The position numbers and the translations under genes were made by a program. Shown piece by piece: positions 23,400-33,960 of a DNA stretch of 64,000 nucleotides (position 1 is the stretch's first letter; each line of letters opens with the position of its first letter). The stretch comes from Anisus vortex (taxonomy: Eukaryota > Mollusca > Gastropoda > Planorbidae): assembly GCA_949126835.1 (NCBI GenBank), contig OX421499.1, forward strand, positions 25,021,990 through 25,085,989, given 5' to 3'. Under the pieces are notes generated by a model. It was not told the DNA's origin and made no database searches. It saw only the letters and a program-made list of their open reading frames with translations.

Positions 23400-23890
23400 A
23401 GACCTTTAAAGAAAGCATAGGCTCTACTCAGAATTTTAGTATTTACCATTAGGCATTAGGCTTTTAGCCTATAGATTAAATAGGCCTTTGCATTATTTAT
23501 ATGAGCCTACTATGCCTACAACATGGGATTTTAGCTATGATACAGTTTATTACAAGTAAACTTTAGGCCTATAGATTTTGTAAACTAATAGGTCCTATAA
23601 TAAAGCCCTATACATTTATTGTCTGTGACTGTAGTCTAATATAGGCTACTGCATGACTATATAATAGGTTAATAGGCTATAATCTATAATATAGGCTAGG
23701 CCTAAAGCCACTTAAAGTACTTAGACTTATAGTAGTAGTTAGATCTATAGTAGTCTATACCTATAAGCCTATAATTATACTATAGGCCTACTATAGCCTA
23801 CTCTATAGACACTATAATATAGTGAGTCTATATAGTTATAGACTAGGCCATAACATTTACATAAGTCATAGGCAGGTATAGGCCTAAGTC
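23400..23890. repeat. CTATAG / TAGGCCTA-rich low-complexity stretch
   Basis: Sequence built almost wholly from overlapping TATAG, CTATA, AGGCCTA and TAGTAG words. No period and no coding frame. Confidence 0.7.
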
Positions 23891-24119
23891 AAAAGTCTAT
23901 TAACTTTTTTTAAATGTGGTTGCTTAGCCAAAGAGTAGAGTAATAAGAGTCTTATGAATTTTCAAAAAAATTACCTTTGATAATAATTCTTTTTTCAAAT
24001 CTCTTATGAGTAGGCCTATGCTTTTTTTTTCTCCGATCGTCTGTCTTGTTTGAGGGTGCTTCCGAATTAGTCTTAGATTTAGGCCTGCATTGTAATTGTT
24101 TTGCCACCTAACTTTGCTT

Positions 24120-24250
24120 TTTAAGGAACAGATTCCTTGTGAATGGACGGAATGCTTTAGGCATTCAAGATTTCTTCTTTTGAAAGCCCTTCTCGACTGC
24201 AAGAATGTTTACAAAATCCTCTCGCACAAAATGTTTACGGCAAATATAAG
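24120..24250 (-). pseudogene. Possible THAP-domain remnant
   Basis: The minus strand from about 24250 reads ICRKHFVREDFVNILAVEKG, which contains C-x2-H-F, the end of the C2CH zinc signature of THAP domains, followed by D-F. Further on, in a shifted frame, it reads SIPSIHKES, like the A-V-P-S-I/V block that closes THAP domains. The N-terminal C-x2-4-C half is not seen and frames are broken, so this is a decayed fragment at best. THAP domains are usual in Kolobok transposases, which fits the TTAA flanks. Confidence 0.4.
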
Positions 24251-24478
24251 GCTATATAAGACTTCACCCTGTCTGACACTTGTGACGTCACAAGGAAGGG
24301 AAGTCACTGCATGGTCGTTTTTTAGGTCAATCAATAATTACACGATTTATTAATTAATTAAACACATTTTTCAAAAGAATAAAAATAAATAAAATATTTG
24401 ATAAATCTTATTTTTAAATAAGCTTTCAGAAAATATATACTTTACGTATTTGATTTTCAGGCAGGACTTACCCTTTAA

Positions 24479-24660
24479 GCTCTTCCTTTCGTCCTCTCTC
24501 TCTCTCTCTCTCTCTTCAGTGTGTGTAAGCAATGTCTTTCATTCCTGACTATACAAATAACTAGCCGTATGTATTTGTTGTAAACACATACAGTGTATGT
24601 CATGATGTGGTCAAGAAAATACATCTGATATATTAAGCTAATTTTTTACATTAAAAAAAG
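24479..24660. other. Noncoding DNA between two elements
   Basis: A short (TC)n tract at 24496-24516 continues the CT-rich flank seen left of the TTAA element. Nothing else. Confidence 0.6.
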
Positions 24661-25030
24661 GTATCCCGTCGGACCAATTGGTCCGTAGGGCCGGTGAAGC
24701 AGCGTTCACCAGTTTCAGTGGCCATGGCATACTAGGAGATTGTGTCGCCAGGACAATGCCCAGCCGCCTTCACTTTACCCCCCCCCCCCCTTAAACTAAG
24801 GTCAGGTACCCATCAGAGCTGGGAAGACTCGGGGATTTGTTCTCGACTCTAAAGGGTGCCATTGAGTCTACCCAGCTCTGATGGGTACCCGACTTTAGTT
24901 GGGGATTAAGTAAAGGCGGATGTGCATTGTGCTGGCCACACATTCACCCCCTAGTATCGCTTGGTCACAGAAACTGTTGAACGCTGCGTCAACGGCCCCA
25001 TAGATAAATCTGGTCCGCCGGGATACTTTT
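24661..25030. repeat. Inverted pair of SINE tails (370-bp foldback)
   Basis: Left arm GTATCCCGTCGGACC and right arm GGTCCGCCGGGATACT are complementary. The central blocks CAGGTACCCATCAGAGCTGGG and CCAGCTCTGATGGGTACCCGA also mirror each other across a spacer of about 50 bp. Each half is the tail part of the SINE at 10631 (GTGAACGCTGC, CTAGTATNNC), one per strand. The tRNA-like heads are missing. Confidence 0.85.
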
Positions 25031-25480
25031 ATAAAACGAAAAAAAAAAAAATATTTCCTTGATGACATTCTTTTGAGTATACTCTCTGTTGTTTTGTGTT
25101 AAAATTTAAGATGTTCTTTAGACAAAGAATCAACAAAAATCAAATAGATGTCAAAAACGTTTAACACCATATAGGAGATTCTAGAAATAAATGCATATAA
25201 AGTGGGTTTAAAGAATTCCCCTAAAATTGGGGGGCGATAATCCTCGGATGACGGAAGAGGTTTTTAAATATAAACCTCACGTGACAAATGTCATCGGCTT
25301 TCTGAACACATGATAACATTGACGTCATCAGACATATTGCTGGATCTGACCTCGCCTCAGTCAGGGAAAAAAACTTTGTTCAGTTAAACGCAAGCCATGG
25401 AAATGTTTCTCTGTCTGTTTTTTTTTTAGTCTTTCTGTTCACAAGAGTGGGAAGACAATTTGAATGGGTCGATTCATTGA
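25031..25480. other. Noncoding DNA
   Basis: No gene, RNA or repeat recognised. Confidence 0.5.
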
Positions 25481-25830
25481 AATAGAGTGATGGAAATAGA
25501 AGAATAGGACGATGGAGAGAGAGAGATAGAAACATGCGACATTAACATCAATATATGGCCTATGTATGTGAAAAGAAAGGCGGTGGTAGAAAAAGGGAAA
25601 TTGAAAAGAGGAAAGCTATAAATAAGACAAAAAAATACAGATATTAAAGACGTAGATATGGAAAATAAAACTTGTGGGAAGATAGAAATAAGAATCGAGG
25701 ATGTGAGAGTTGAGTAAATGATGGGGAGAATTTGGAAACATAATAGAAAGATACGGATCTGGGATATTAATAGGCAGTGTAGGAGTAAGAGTATAATCGT
25801 GAAGGAAATCAAATTTATGAAAGAAAAGTA

Positions 25831-26470
25831 ATGGAAAGAAAAGTAAGGGTGAGAAAAGTAATGGAAAGAAAAGTAAGGGTGATAAAAGTAATGGAGGGAA
25901 AAGTAAGGGTGATAAAAGTAATGGAGGGAAAAGTAAGGGTGAGAAAAGCAATGGAGGGAAAAGTAAGGGTGATAAAAGTAATGGAGGGAAAAGTAAGGGT
26001 GATAAAAGTAATGGAGGGAAAAGTAAGGGTGAGAAAAGCAATGGAGGGAAAAGTAAGGGTGATAAAAGTAATGGAGGGAAAAGTAAGGGTGATAAAAGTA
26101 GTGGAGGAAAAAGTAAGGGTGATAAAAGTAATGGAAAGAAAAGTAAGGGTGATAAAAGTAATGGAGGGAAAAGTAAGGGTGAGAAAAGCAATGGAGGGAA
26201 AAGTAAGGGTGATAAAAGTAATGGAGGGAAAAGTAAGGGTGATAAAAGTAGTGGAGGAAAAAGTAAGGGTGATAAAAGTAATGGAGGGAAAAGTAAGGGT
26301 AATAAAAGTAATGGAAAGAAAAGTAAGGGTGATAAAAGTAATGGAAAGAAAAATAAGGGTAAGAAAAATGATGGATAGAAAAGTAATGGAAAGAACAGTA
26401 AGGGTGAGAAAAGTAATGGAAAGCAAAGTTAGGGTGAGAAAAGTAATGGAGGGAAGAGTAATGGTGAAAA
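25831..26470. repeat. 30-bp minisatellite (two 15-bp half-units), ~21 copies
   Basis: The unit is AAAAGTAATGGAGGG followed by AAAAGTAAGGGTGAT. The two 15-bp halves are clearly related, so the 30-bp unit arose by doubling. Variants (GCAATGG, GTGGAGG, AAAGAAAA) recur in the same order, showing a higher-order unit of about 150-240 bp. The plus strand would read a 10-residue basic repeat (MEGKVRVIKV). Both strands are open and there is no start, splice or UTR context, so it is not called a gene. Confidence 0.93.
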
Positions 26471-27609
26471 AAGCGGTCGGAGTTATGTTACTATTAAAAG
26501 AAAAGTAATACAGAAAAAAGCATCATTAATTATGTAATAGATTGAGAATGTGATATTGAAAATGTTTAGGCTATTGTAAGTCGAGAAACAAAGAATCTTA
26601 ATCAGGGAATATGAGTAAAAAAAAAAGAGAGACAGAAAGAGAGAAAAAAAATATTTAAAAATCGTCAAAACGGGAGAGAAGGGACGAGAGAGAAGGGGCG
26701 AGAGAGAAGGTTGAAAGTTGAGAAATAAAGATATCTAATACGTAATGACAAAACCAGATTTAATTTTTTTTAAATAAATTAAACTATAAAATAACTGAGC
26801 TTGTGATACAATAATGTAAAAGTAATCATATTATATGAGATCACCTTAACAACGACAGACAGTAATTTTCAAATAGCATAGCATTAAAAAACAAGAATCA
26901 AATAGTAGATTCGAAGATTAATTTGATTAGATGGTTGCATGGATGGATACATTGGTAGGCGTGTTTGGTTGGGTAGGTGGGTAGGTGGAGGAAACAGTGG
27001 TGGATTGGGGAGGAGAGAGTGAAGTGAGGGTAGAGAAGTGGAGGTGGCAAGGGAGGGAGGAAAGGAGATAGATTGAAATAAAGAGAGAAGGAACGTGAGA
27101 GAGAAAGCGATGGAGGGAAACGAGAGAAAGATAAAAAAAATATTGTAAGACAGAGAGGGGGATTGAGAGAAAGGTAAAGAGTTGGAAAGACAGATAGAGA
27201 GGAAGATTTATAGAGAGTAGAGAGTTAGAAAGATAGAGAGAGAGAGGGGAAGAGATTGAGAGAAAGGTAAAGAGTTGGAAAGACAGATAGAGAGGAAGAT
27301 TTATAGAGAGTAGAGAGTTAGAAAGATAGAGAGAGAGGGGAAGAGATTGAGAGAAAGGTAAAGAGAGAAAGAGATAGAGACGAAGATTGAAAGAAAGGTA
27401 GAGAGTTAGATATAGAGAGAGGGGGGAATTGAGAGAATGGTAAGGCGTTAGCAAAACAGAGAGAGAGAGGGAGATTGAGAGAAAAGTTAAGATTTAGAAC
27501 GATAGAGAGAGAGAGAGAGGGATATTGAAATAAAGGTAAAGAAAAAGATAGAGCGAGAAGAAGGGAAAAATAAAGAGAGAAAAGAGATAGAGAGTGAAAG
27601 AAAGATAAA

Positions 27610-28197
27610 GAGAGAGATACTGATGGTGCGAGCTATTGAAAGAGATGCAGAAAGAAAGATAAAGAGAGAGATACAGATGGTGCGAGCTATAGAAAGAGAA
27701 GCAGAAAGAAAGATAAAGAGAGAGATACTGATGGTGCGAGCTATTGAAAGAGATGCAGAAAGAAAGATAAAGAGAGAGATACTGATGGTGCGAGCTATTG
27801 AAAGAGATGCAGAAAGAAAGATAAAGAGAGAGATACTGATGGTGCGAGCTATTGAAAGAGATGCAGAAAGAAAGATAAAGAGAGAGATACTGATGGTGCG
27901 AGCTATTGAAAGAGATGCAGAAAGAAAGATAAAGAGAGAGATACTGATGGTGCGAGCTATTGAAAGAGATGCAGAAAGAAAGATAAAGAGAGAGATACTG
28001 ATGGTGCGAGCTATTGAAAGAGATGCAGAAAGAAAGATAAAGAGAGAGATACTGATGGTGCGAGCTATAGAAAGAGAAGCAGAAAGAAAGATAAAGAGAG
28101 AGATACTGATGGTGCGAGCTATTGAAAGAGATGCAGAAAGAAAGATAAAGAGAGAGATACAGATGGTGCGAGCTATAGAAAGAGAAGCAGATAGAAA
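27610..28197. repeat. 54-bp minisatellite, ~10.8 copies, both strands open
   Basis: Nearly perfect 54-bp units (landmarks ATGGTGCGAGCTATTGAAAG and AGATGCAGAAAGAAAGA). On the plus strand they encode an 18-residue unit, MVRAIERDAERKIKREIL, through 192 codons ending in TAA. The minus strand is also open for more than 180 codons. Only two or three variant positions (D/E, L/Q) occur. The 18-residue unit would be a regular charged helix if translated. No protein family is recognised, and a coding role is unproven. Confidence 0.9.
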
Positions 28198-28230
28198 ATA
28201 AGAGAGGGAGAAATGAAAGAAAGAAAGAGA

Positions 28231-29160
28231 GAAATTGTCCGTTAACATCGCACTGTAATAATCTAGAGTCATAAAAGAATGGAAGAAAATTAAACTGAAT
28301 GATTTACACAGAAAGCATAACGTCTTAACCTAGTTATTTCCCTTGCCAGGCAATCACCAAGGGGGCTTAATCGACCACGTCCACCATAAAAAACAATGTA
28401 ATCTATGAATTAATCCACTGTCAGTGTATGTAGAAAGTCATCAACAATTATCCCACAGACTACAACTTCCTGGATCGTAGATGTCATAAAAAATATATAG
28501 TCGTTCGTCTTAAAAACTATCAGAGACATAAAAAAATGACTTTAGAATATTAAGGGTATTTCTTTATGGTAGACAATTTTCCCAAGACACCGTTTAAGAG
28601 GTTATCTTTATATATATGTTACGCAAAAATAGTGTAATTGCCCAGTTCATGAACTGTGCAAGTAACTTTCTTGTAAAAAGTTTAAACAGATGGAAAAGGA
28701 AAAAAACCTCGACCATTAGGCCTATCCATTAAGCCTTAAGCCGTTAAGAAATTTAATAAATAACTATTTATTGGTAGATCTATAACTTTATCGCCACACA
28801 TTTAAATTATATGGTATTGTCAAAAAATACATTTAAAATGTAGACCTATATTAATCTTGGCTATCTCAGACATTTATATGATGACTTAAAATACAAATAT
28901 TGTAATTAAAATAATAGCCTAGGCCTACATGTAGCCTATGAAAAAAAAAGATTTTTTTTTCATTAAGCAAAAATTAATAATAGTAATAGTTTATTTGATC
29001 ATTTATTTAATATGTTAACACCTTTACTAAAAAAAAGGGGGAGGGGGCATAGAGGTATTCTATTATTTATCCCCTCCCCTTTACAATTTTTCCAACCCAA
29101 GATAACAAAAATATATAGGCCTAGGCTATCTGCTATGGTGTGCCATTTAAATATCTTAAA
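28231..29160. other. AT-rich noncoding DNA
   Basis: No gene recognised. Contains several TAGGCCTA words and a short T-run. Confidence 0.5.
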
Positions 29161-29300
29161 TATTACAGACGCTCCTTCTATAATGAAGATTATTGCGCCC
29201 AACGTTCATCCGTGGTCCGAGTCTTGTCTTGTATTTCTATTAATGTTTTAAATTTTAAATAATGTTAAGTTACTGGTTTTAATGGTTTGATGGCAGCTTT
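29161..29300 (-). repeat. SINE 3'-domain copy with hairpin
   Basis: CAGACGCTCCTTCTATAATG to ATTATTGCGCC, then GTTCATCCGTGGTCCGAG and TTAAGTTACTGGTTTTAATGG: the same arrangement as at 722-885. Confidence 0.6.
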
Positions 29301-29744
29301 AAGAGATAATGAGATATAGGCTAATGAATAGGCTAGACTAGTTAAACCTATGTTTGTTTTTTTATTAATTAAAAAAAAAACAAATTCTTATATTTGATTT
29401 AGTTTTTAGGCCTAAATAAAAATTTGTTAAAGTCTTAAAATTGTAATAAACTTAAGCAAGGAAATATAAGAAATTCAGACGTTTAAAGTGTTATCGATAA
29501 TAGATCTATCGATATCGACAACAAGCGCAAAATAGAAAGAAAAAAAAACGTTTAAAAGAGAATCTAGGCCACACTACACAGTTTAATTTTATTTCAAACT
29601 TTCTTAATAAACATTGTTGTAATTTACATTGAGAATGTTTTTCCTGTAAGCCGTTTTTCAAAAGGTTTTTAATTTGAAAAGTTATTAAAAAAAATTATTG
29701 CGATCGCAAATGGATAGGCCTTTAAATAGGGACGAATTTTTTTT
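29301..29744. other. AT-rich noncoding DNA
   Basis: Nothing recognised. Confidence 0.5.
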
Positions 29745-30075
29745 GGGATAACGTGTGGATAACGTATCGTATTGCCAAACGGTCGAGCCGGGTTCAATTC
29801 TCCAGTTAGTCTATACCTGTTTTTTTTTAATCTTTCAATTAATATTACTTTAAAAAAAGATTGTAAAACAACGGACAATTTAGCTTTTTGTTTAAAAAAA
29901 AACGTAGTCTACCTATTTTTAACCACCGATTACAATATATATTTTAAATTACTTTCCTAAATGTCTTCAGTAAAAAAAATTTTTTTTTAATTATTAGATT
30001 TATAGCGTTTTGTTTATTGTAGTTTTTTTTTTTTATCTGTTTTATTTTCCCTTGAGAAACGCCGGGGAATTTAAC
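29745..30075 (+). repeat. tRNA-derived SINE, diverged copy
   Basis: GTATCGTATTGCCAAACGG, then B box GGTTCAATTCT, then CCAGTTAGTCTATACCTGTT. It ends with TTTATCTGTTTTATTTTCCC and AACGCCGGGGAAT. Head and tail blocks match the copy at 35605-35835 in order, but the middle is longer here. The A box is decayed. Confidence 0.6.
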
Positions 30076-31560
30076 TTGTATTACTATAAATAGAAACACG
30101 TGGTGTTATTTTTAGTTTCGTTGTACTGTTCAAAAATGTGTGTATGACCAAAGTCAATTACAAGATAATATATTTATAAAAATATTTGTTCCATTTGAAA
30201 GAATGGAAATGTGCCACCTAGTAATAAAGTATTAAATTCCAACTTTAGAAACACGACACAATAATCTAGTACAATTATCATATTCCATAAGAAAAAAAAA
30301 ACCAGTAGAATCTATATAAATTCTTTTAGTCATAATTAAAAAAATACAAGATTAGACTTTAACGCGTATAAGCGGTGACTGAAGTCAACTTTTGTATTGA
30401 AGGATCATCTGTAACATACTATTATGAAAAAGACATGACACTTTTCGAATTTGAAAAAAAAAAAAAATTTCAATAACAATTAAAGCGATTCCATTATTTG
30501 TTATTTATTTGTTAGTTTTTATTTTCGTAGTGTTGAAGTTGTTATTTTATAATCAGACCACAAAAAAAAAATTTTAGTGCACTTAACTGCAGTGTCAGGT
30601 GTGTAGGCCCAATTACTATTAACCCACTGATGCCGGCAAAATATATGAGTGTGTTTGTTCAATTCGACGCTTTGAAAAAAACAACAACTGTGTTATCTTA
30701 TATTTCTGCTGATATTCTGCTGGTTTTAAAGTTTTAAGTTTCCATAATTAAAATTATTTCATATTTTTTCTTTCGACTTATTTAGTCTGTAAAAGTTTTC
30801 TTTCTTTGTTTTGTGTGTGTGGAGTTTTTTTTTTCTAATATGTATATAGTCTACTTTAAAGTGGTTGCTATTGTTTTTCTGGTTTCATCTTCTATTCCTA
30901 ATATTATGGTTTTTCTTTTAGAAATTTTCTTTGTGAATGTTATGAATATTATTATTTTTTTAGCACATATTCACCAAAGTTCTTTCAACAAGATTTTTTT
31001 GTATTTTCAATTTAAATCAGTGCATAATATAATAATGTCTATTTATAACGGATTGACAAAGAGTGAGGGAAACTTAAATATCCACATTCGTTGGGGCACT
31101 GTCAGGGTAAACTCAAGTTCTAGACACATTGAAAGGAAGTCTTTAGCCTCAAAAGATCGAAAGTCATCGAGGTGAATTATGTCCAACCTCTTCGATCTTG
31201 AGACTGCTTTCAGCTAATTATATCGAGTTCCTTACAAAGTGGGTCGATGTATGAGCGTAGGGGAGTGGTGACAGTGCGCCGTCTTCCCACGTCGGTGAGC
31301 CCCTGATTTATTTCTTTGTGTACCACGTGACATTTTAATTCCTACCTTGAAACCGTTATATTTTGACCACACGGTCATAATACTTGGTCTTTTCTTTCCA
31401 TAGCCATAATTAATGGGAGCTGCACTGTATATAAATGTAGATTAAAGTCTGATATACGATTAGATCAAAATTCATGTAATATTAAAGTTGACATATCCGT
31501 AGACTTGCCACAATAAAAATGATCCCGTTGTAATTAAAGGCAAAAAGCGTTTTCATTTTG
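30076..31560. other. AT-rich noncoding DNA
   Basis: A 120-codon plus-strand frame at 30813-31175 is hydrophobic low complexity in a T-rich tract and is not accepted. A small imperfect palindrome lies at 31148-31203 (CTCAAAAGATCGAA against TTCGATCTTGAG). Confidence 0.5.
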
Positions 31561-31569
31561 GCTTAGAGT

Positions 31570-31735
31570 CTATACGATCCTTCGTTACAGAAGATCGTTA
31601 CTGTTAGACCTTATCTTGCATTGTGATTATCTTTGTTAATGATGTTAAGATATTTGTTCTTTACTAGTTATATAAGGCAACTAGCTCATGCGCGAATGCC
31701 ACTTAGGAAGAAAGAATTTCCATGAATTTATTTTT
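31570..31735 (-). repeat. SINE 3'-domain copy, diverged
   Basis: ATCCTTCGTTACAGAAGATC, TTAATGATGTTAAGATATTTG, CTCATGCGCGAATGCCACTT, AGGAAGAAAGAATTTC: the same succession of blocks as at 722 and 12783, with a decayed hairpin. Confidence 0.5.
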
Positions 31736-31962
31736 TCTTCCTTGACTATTGAATAAGAAAAGCAGGATAATTATTGTGTACAGTTTAATACAAATAGAAA
31801 ACAATGTTTGTGACTAACTTAAATTATTTACATATTAAAATGTAAAAAAAAATAAAATAAAGCCTTATTATTTCTTGAGAGCTCTAAAAAAAATCAAAAG
31901 GTTTTATTCAGTTTAAATTTCCCGAATGAAATTTCAGAATTGTCAAAGTCTATGTAGACTTT

Positions 31963-32060
31963 TGGGGGGCATGGTGGTCGACCGACAGCGCGTTCGGTTG
32001 ATGTACTGAAATTCCTGGGTTCGAATCTTGGTCGAGGCTAGGATTTGTCCAATTTTATGT
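31963..32060 (+). repeat. tRNA-derived SINE head
   Basis: GGGGGGCATGGTGGTCGACC carries an imperfect A box (TGGTCGACCGA). Downstream lies B box GGTTCGAATCT, then GGCTAGGATTTGTCC as in the SINE at 10631. A second partial start (GGGGGACACGGTGGTCGAGG) follows at 32070, suggesting tandem insertion. Confidence 0.65.
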
Positions 32061-32512
32061 TAATTTTGGGGGACACGGTGGTCGAGGCGTGTTTTTTTTC
32101 TTCTAATACCGTTAGTACCGCAAGGGAGTGATTAATACTTTCATCAGGTCTTGGAGAGATTCAATGGAATCATCTTCGTCACCCATTCCCCACACGCCTC
32201 AGCACCACGGGGCCAGTTCATGCCCACCGGCCCACCAGCGTTGGCCTTTGTGTCTATTGGGGAACACAATAAATCTTCGCCGTGAATCCACAAACATCGG
32301 AACGTCCTCAGTTTCGGACAGTCGATCGATACGGAAATTCTCATAAAAGGGGAACAGCGGTATATTTTTTTTTTCGTTTTTCGGTTGTTTGTGTTTCGTG
32401 ATGGAATTCTATAGAACGACAGGGTTATTGGTCCATTATTCGTTGGAACTTATTATTGCAAATAATTACCCAGTAATGAAAAATATAAATCGAATTTTGC
32501 TACATTGCATTT
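32061..32512. other. Noncoding DNA
   Basis: A 72-codon plus-strand frame and an overlapping minus-strand frame at 32128-32346 have no recognisable domain. The segment is more GC-rich than its surroundings and may be a repeat remnant. Confidence 0.4.
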
Positions 32513-32830
32513 TAAGGAGGTGCACTGACCTATACCTTTGAAGGAGGTGCACTGACCTATACCTTTGAAGGAGGTGCACTGATCGATACCGTTTATGGAA
32601 GTGCACTGACCTATACCATTTATGGAGGTGCACTGACCCATACCTTTTATGGTGGTGCACTGACCGTTACCGTTTATAAAAATTGCACTGACCTATACCT
32701 TTTATTGAGGTGCACTGACCTATAACTTTTATGGAGGTGCACTGACATATACCTTTTACGGAGGTGCACTGACCTCTACCTTTTTTTCGCAGTACACTGA
32801 CCTATACCTTTTATTGAGGTGTACTTACCT
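32513..32830. repeat. 27-bp minisatellite (GGAGGTGCACTGACC)
   Basis: About 11 units with core GGAGGTGCACTGACCTATAC and a variable CTTTGAA, CTTTTAT or CGTTTAT link. The left units are the most alike. Confidence 0.92.
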
Positions 32831-33339
32831 ATAGACACAATGTTGATAGGCTCAAATTCTCCGGGATTTTATTATTTCTCCTGTCTCACCAGCTCTCATG
32901 AGGAGCTGTATCAGTTTAGACAGTACCGTTTATAGTGGCCACAATATCCCACTGAATGTCAATGCACCTCACAGTCTTACATATTTTGATTGGACAACGG
33001 TGCCTTCAGGTATCCGTAAGGTTCTCACCTTGTTCTTGTTGCCAGCCTAGAGTCTTCTTTAAAAAAAAAAACTTTGATTAATCGCTATAAAAGAATATAA
33101 CGGTTAAGCACGCTGAATTTTAGAAAATTTGCTGACTGGATCCACAACCTCTGGTGGCACAGACGCAACCCGAGGTGAGGGTTTAGAGTGCACGCAATTT
33201 GCCCCCCCCCCCCTTCAAACCATTTCAATACGACCCCTTTTTTTACCCAACTATTTTAGACTTCAGTATTAAAATCAAAGTAGTTTCAAGAGGGGTTTCG
33301 ACGGAATAATATTTTTAAATACAGCCATATAGTATTTAT

Positions 33340-33960
33340 TGTTTTTATTAATAATTGCTTTTGCGCTCACATTATTAGGTGGAGCTTTATTTCAAAATAG
33401 TTTAATATAATGTACCTTTCGGTTATAGATAGTAAGATATAAAACATATTAATTTTGTAATACCTTAGGAAGAAATAGTATACCTGTTTGGAAATTACCT
33501 GCTATCGACACCTCGACGCCTTAAATTATTTACACCTGCCTTGCACCCATCGCCCCCCTCTACCTTGCATTCTTTGTCCGTCTACTTCACCTTACCCATA
33601 TCCCAACGCCCCATTTACCTTGCCACCCATGACGTTGGCCTGGTGACGCGGGTAGGAAGCGAGGACCCTGTCAACAGCTTTCGCTTTTATGATGCTCAAG
33701 CTTTGACTGGGGGAGGTGGGGTGGGGCTGAAAGGGAACAGGTTTGCCATAATGTATGTCACGTGGTAATGGAGACCGACTGAATACAAATGAGCGCTCAC
33801 GAAGGCCTAGGTCAGTGGCCTAAGCCGTATAAAGTATTTCATTAACATAAAATCATCGGCGTGATTCATAGAATTATCATAGTTCAGAATTGCACATTCT
33901 ATCGTCAAAATGTATTCCAAATAAATAAAAATAATGGCTGACTATACTATAAGCTTACTA
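33340..33960 (+). repeat. Diverged direct duplicate, left copy
   Basis: Landmarks are AATTGCTTTTGCGCTCAC, GCATTCTTTGTCC, AACAGCTTTCGCTTTTATGA, GCTTTGACTGGGG, GGCGTGATTCATAGA and CATTCTA. All recur in the same order at 34575-35000. A 75-codon frame at 33541-33768 is not conserved in the second copy, arguing against coding. It is probably an unclassified repeat or local duplication. Confidence 0.7.

Larger units (their letters stand above)
20394..24478. mobile_element. TTAA-flanked DNA transposon, Kolobok-like candidate (~4.1 kb)
   Basis: TTAA then AGGGTAAGTCCTGCCT at the left, and the exact inverse AGGCAGGACTTACCCT then TTAA at the right. This gives a 16-bp perfect terminal inverted repeat with TTAA duplication. 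Subterminal GTGACGTCACAA blocks are also mirrored (20560 and 24279). TTAA targets are used by piggyBac and Kolobok. The AAAGG-type start next to TTAA and a possible THAP remnant inside favour Kolobok, by inference. Contents seen are a splice-like leader exon, a P2X7-C-terminal-like fragment and a THAP-like fragment. No complete transposase frame remains. The interior is unusually rich in TAGGCCTA/CTATAG words. Confidence 0.7.
25481..28230 (+). repeat. 2.7-kb purine-rich strand-asymmetric region
   Basis: The plus strand is dominated by A and G (GAGAGA, GAAAG, AAAAGTAA) almost without pause. It includes the 30-bp and 54-bp arrays and a duplicated block of about 110 bp at 27165-27360 (GAGAGAAAGGTAAAGAGTT, GACAGATAGAGAGGAAG). 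All long open frames here, on either strand, arise because purine-only sequence has few stop codons. Confidence 0.85.

Noticed and set aside
25815..26508. Frames of about 200 codons on both strands over the 30-bp array
   Set aside because: Same reason: period 30, no splice, start or UTR context, no known family.
27487..28272. 261-codon minus-strand frame, Ser/Leu/Ile-rich
   Set aside because: Reverse side of the 54-bp array; both strands are open because the period is a multiple of three and stops are rare in the purine/pyrimidine sequence.
30813..31175. 120-codon hydrophobic plus-strand frame
   Set aside because: T-rich low-complexity sequence; no signal peptide/transmembrane pattern beyond composition, and no homology seen.
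31148..31203. Small palindrome as a terminator or regulatory hairpin
   Set aside because: Short imperfect stem, no gene next to it, no recurrence seen.
33541..33768. 75-codon plus-strand ORF
   Set aside because: Frame not kept in the related copy at 34620-34840; codon pattern unremarkable.
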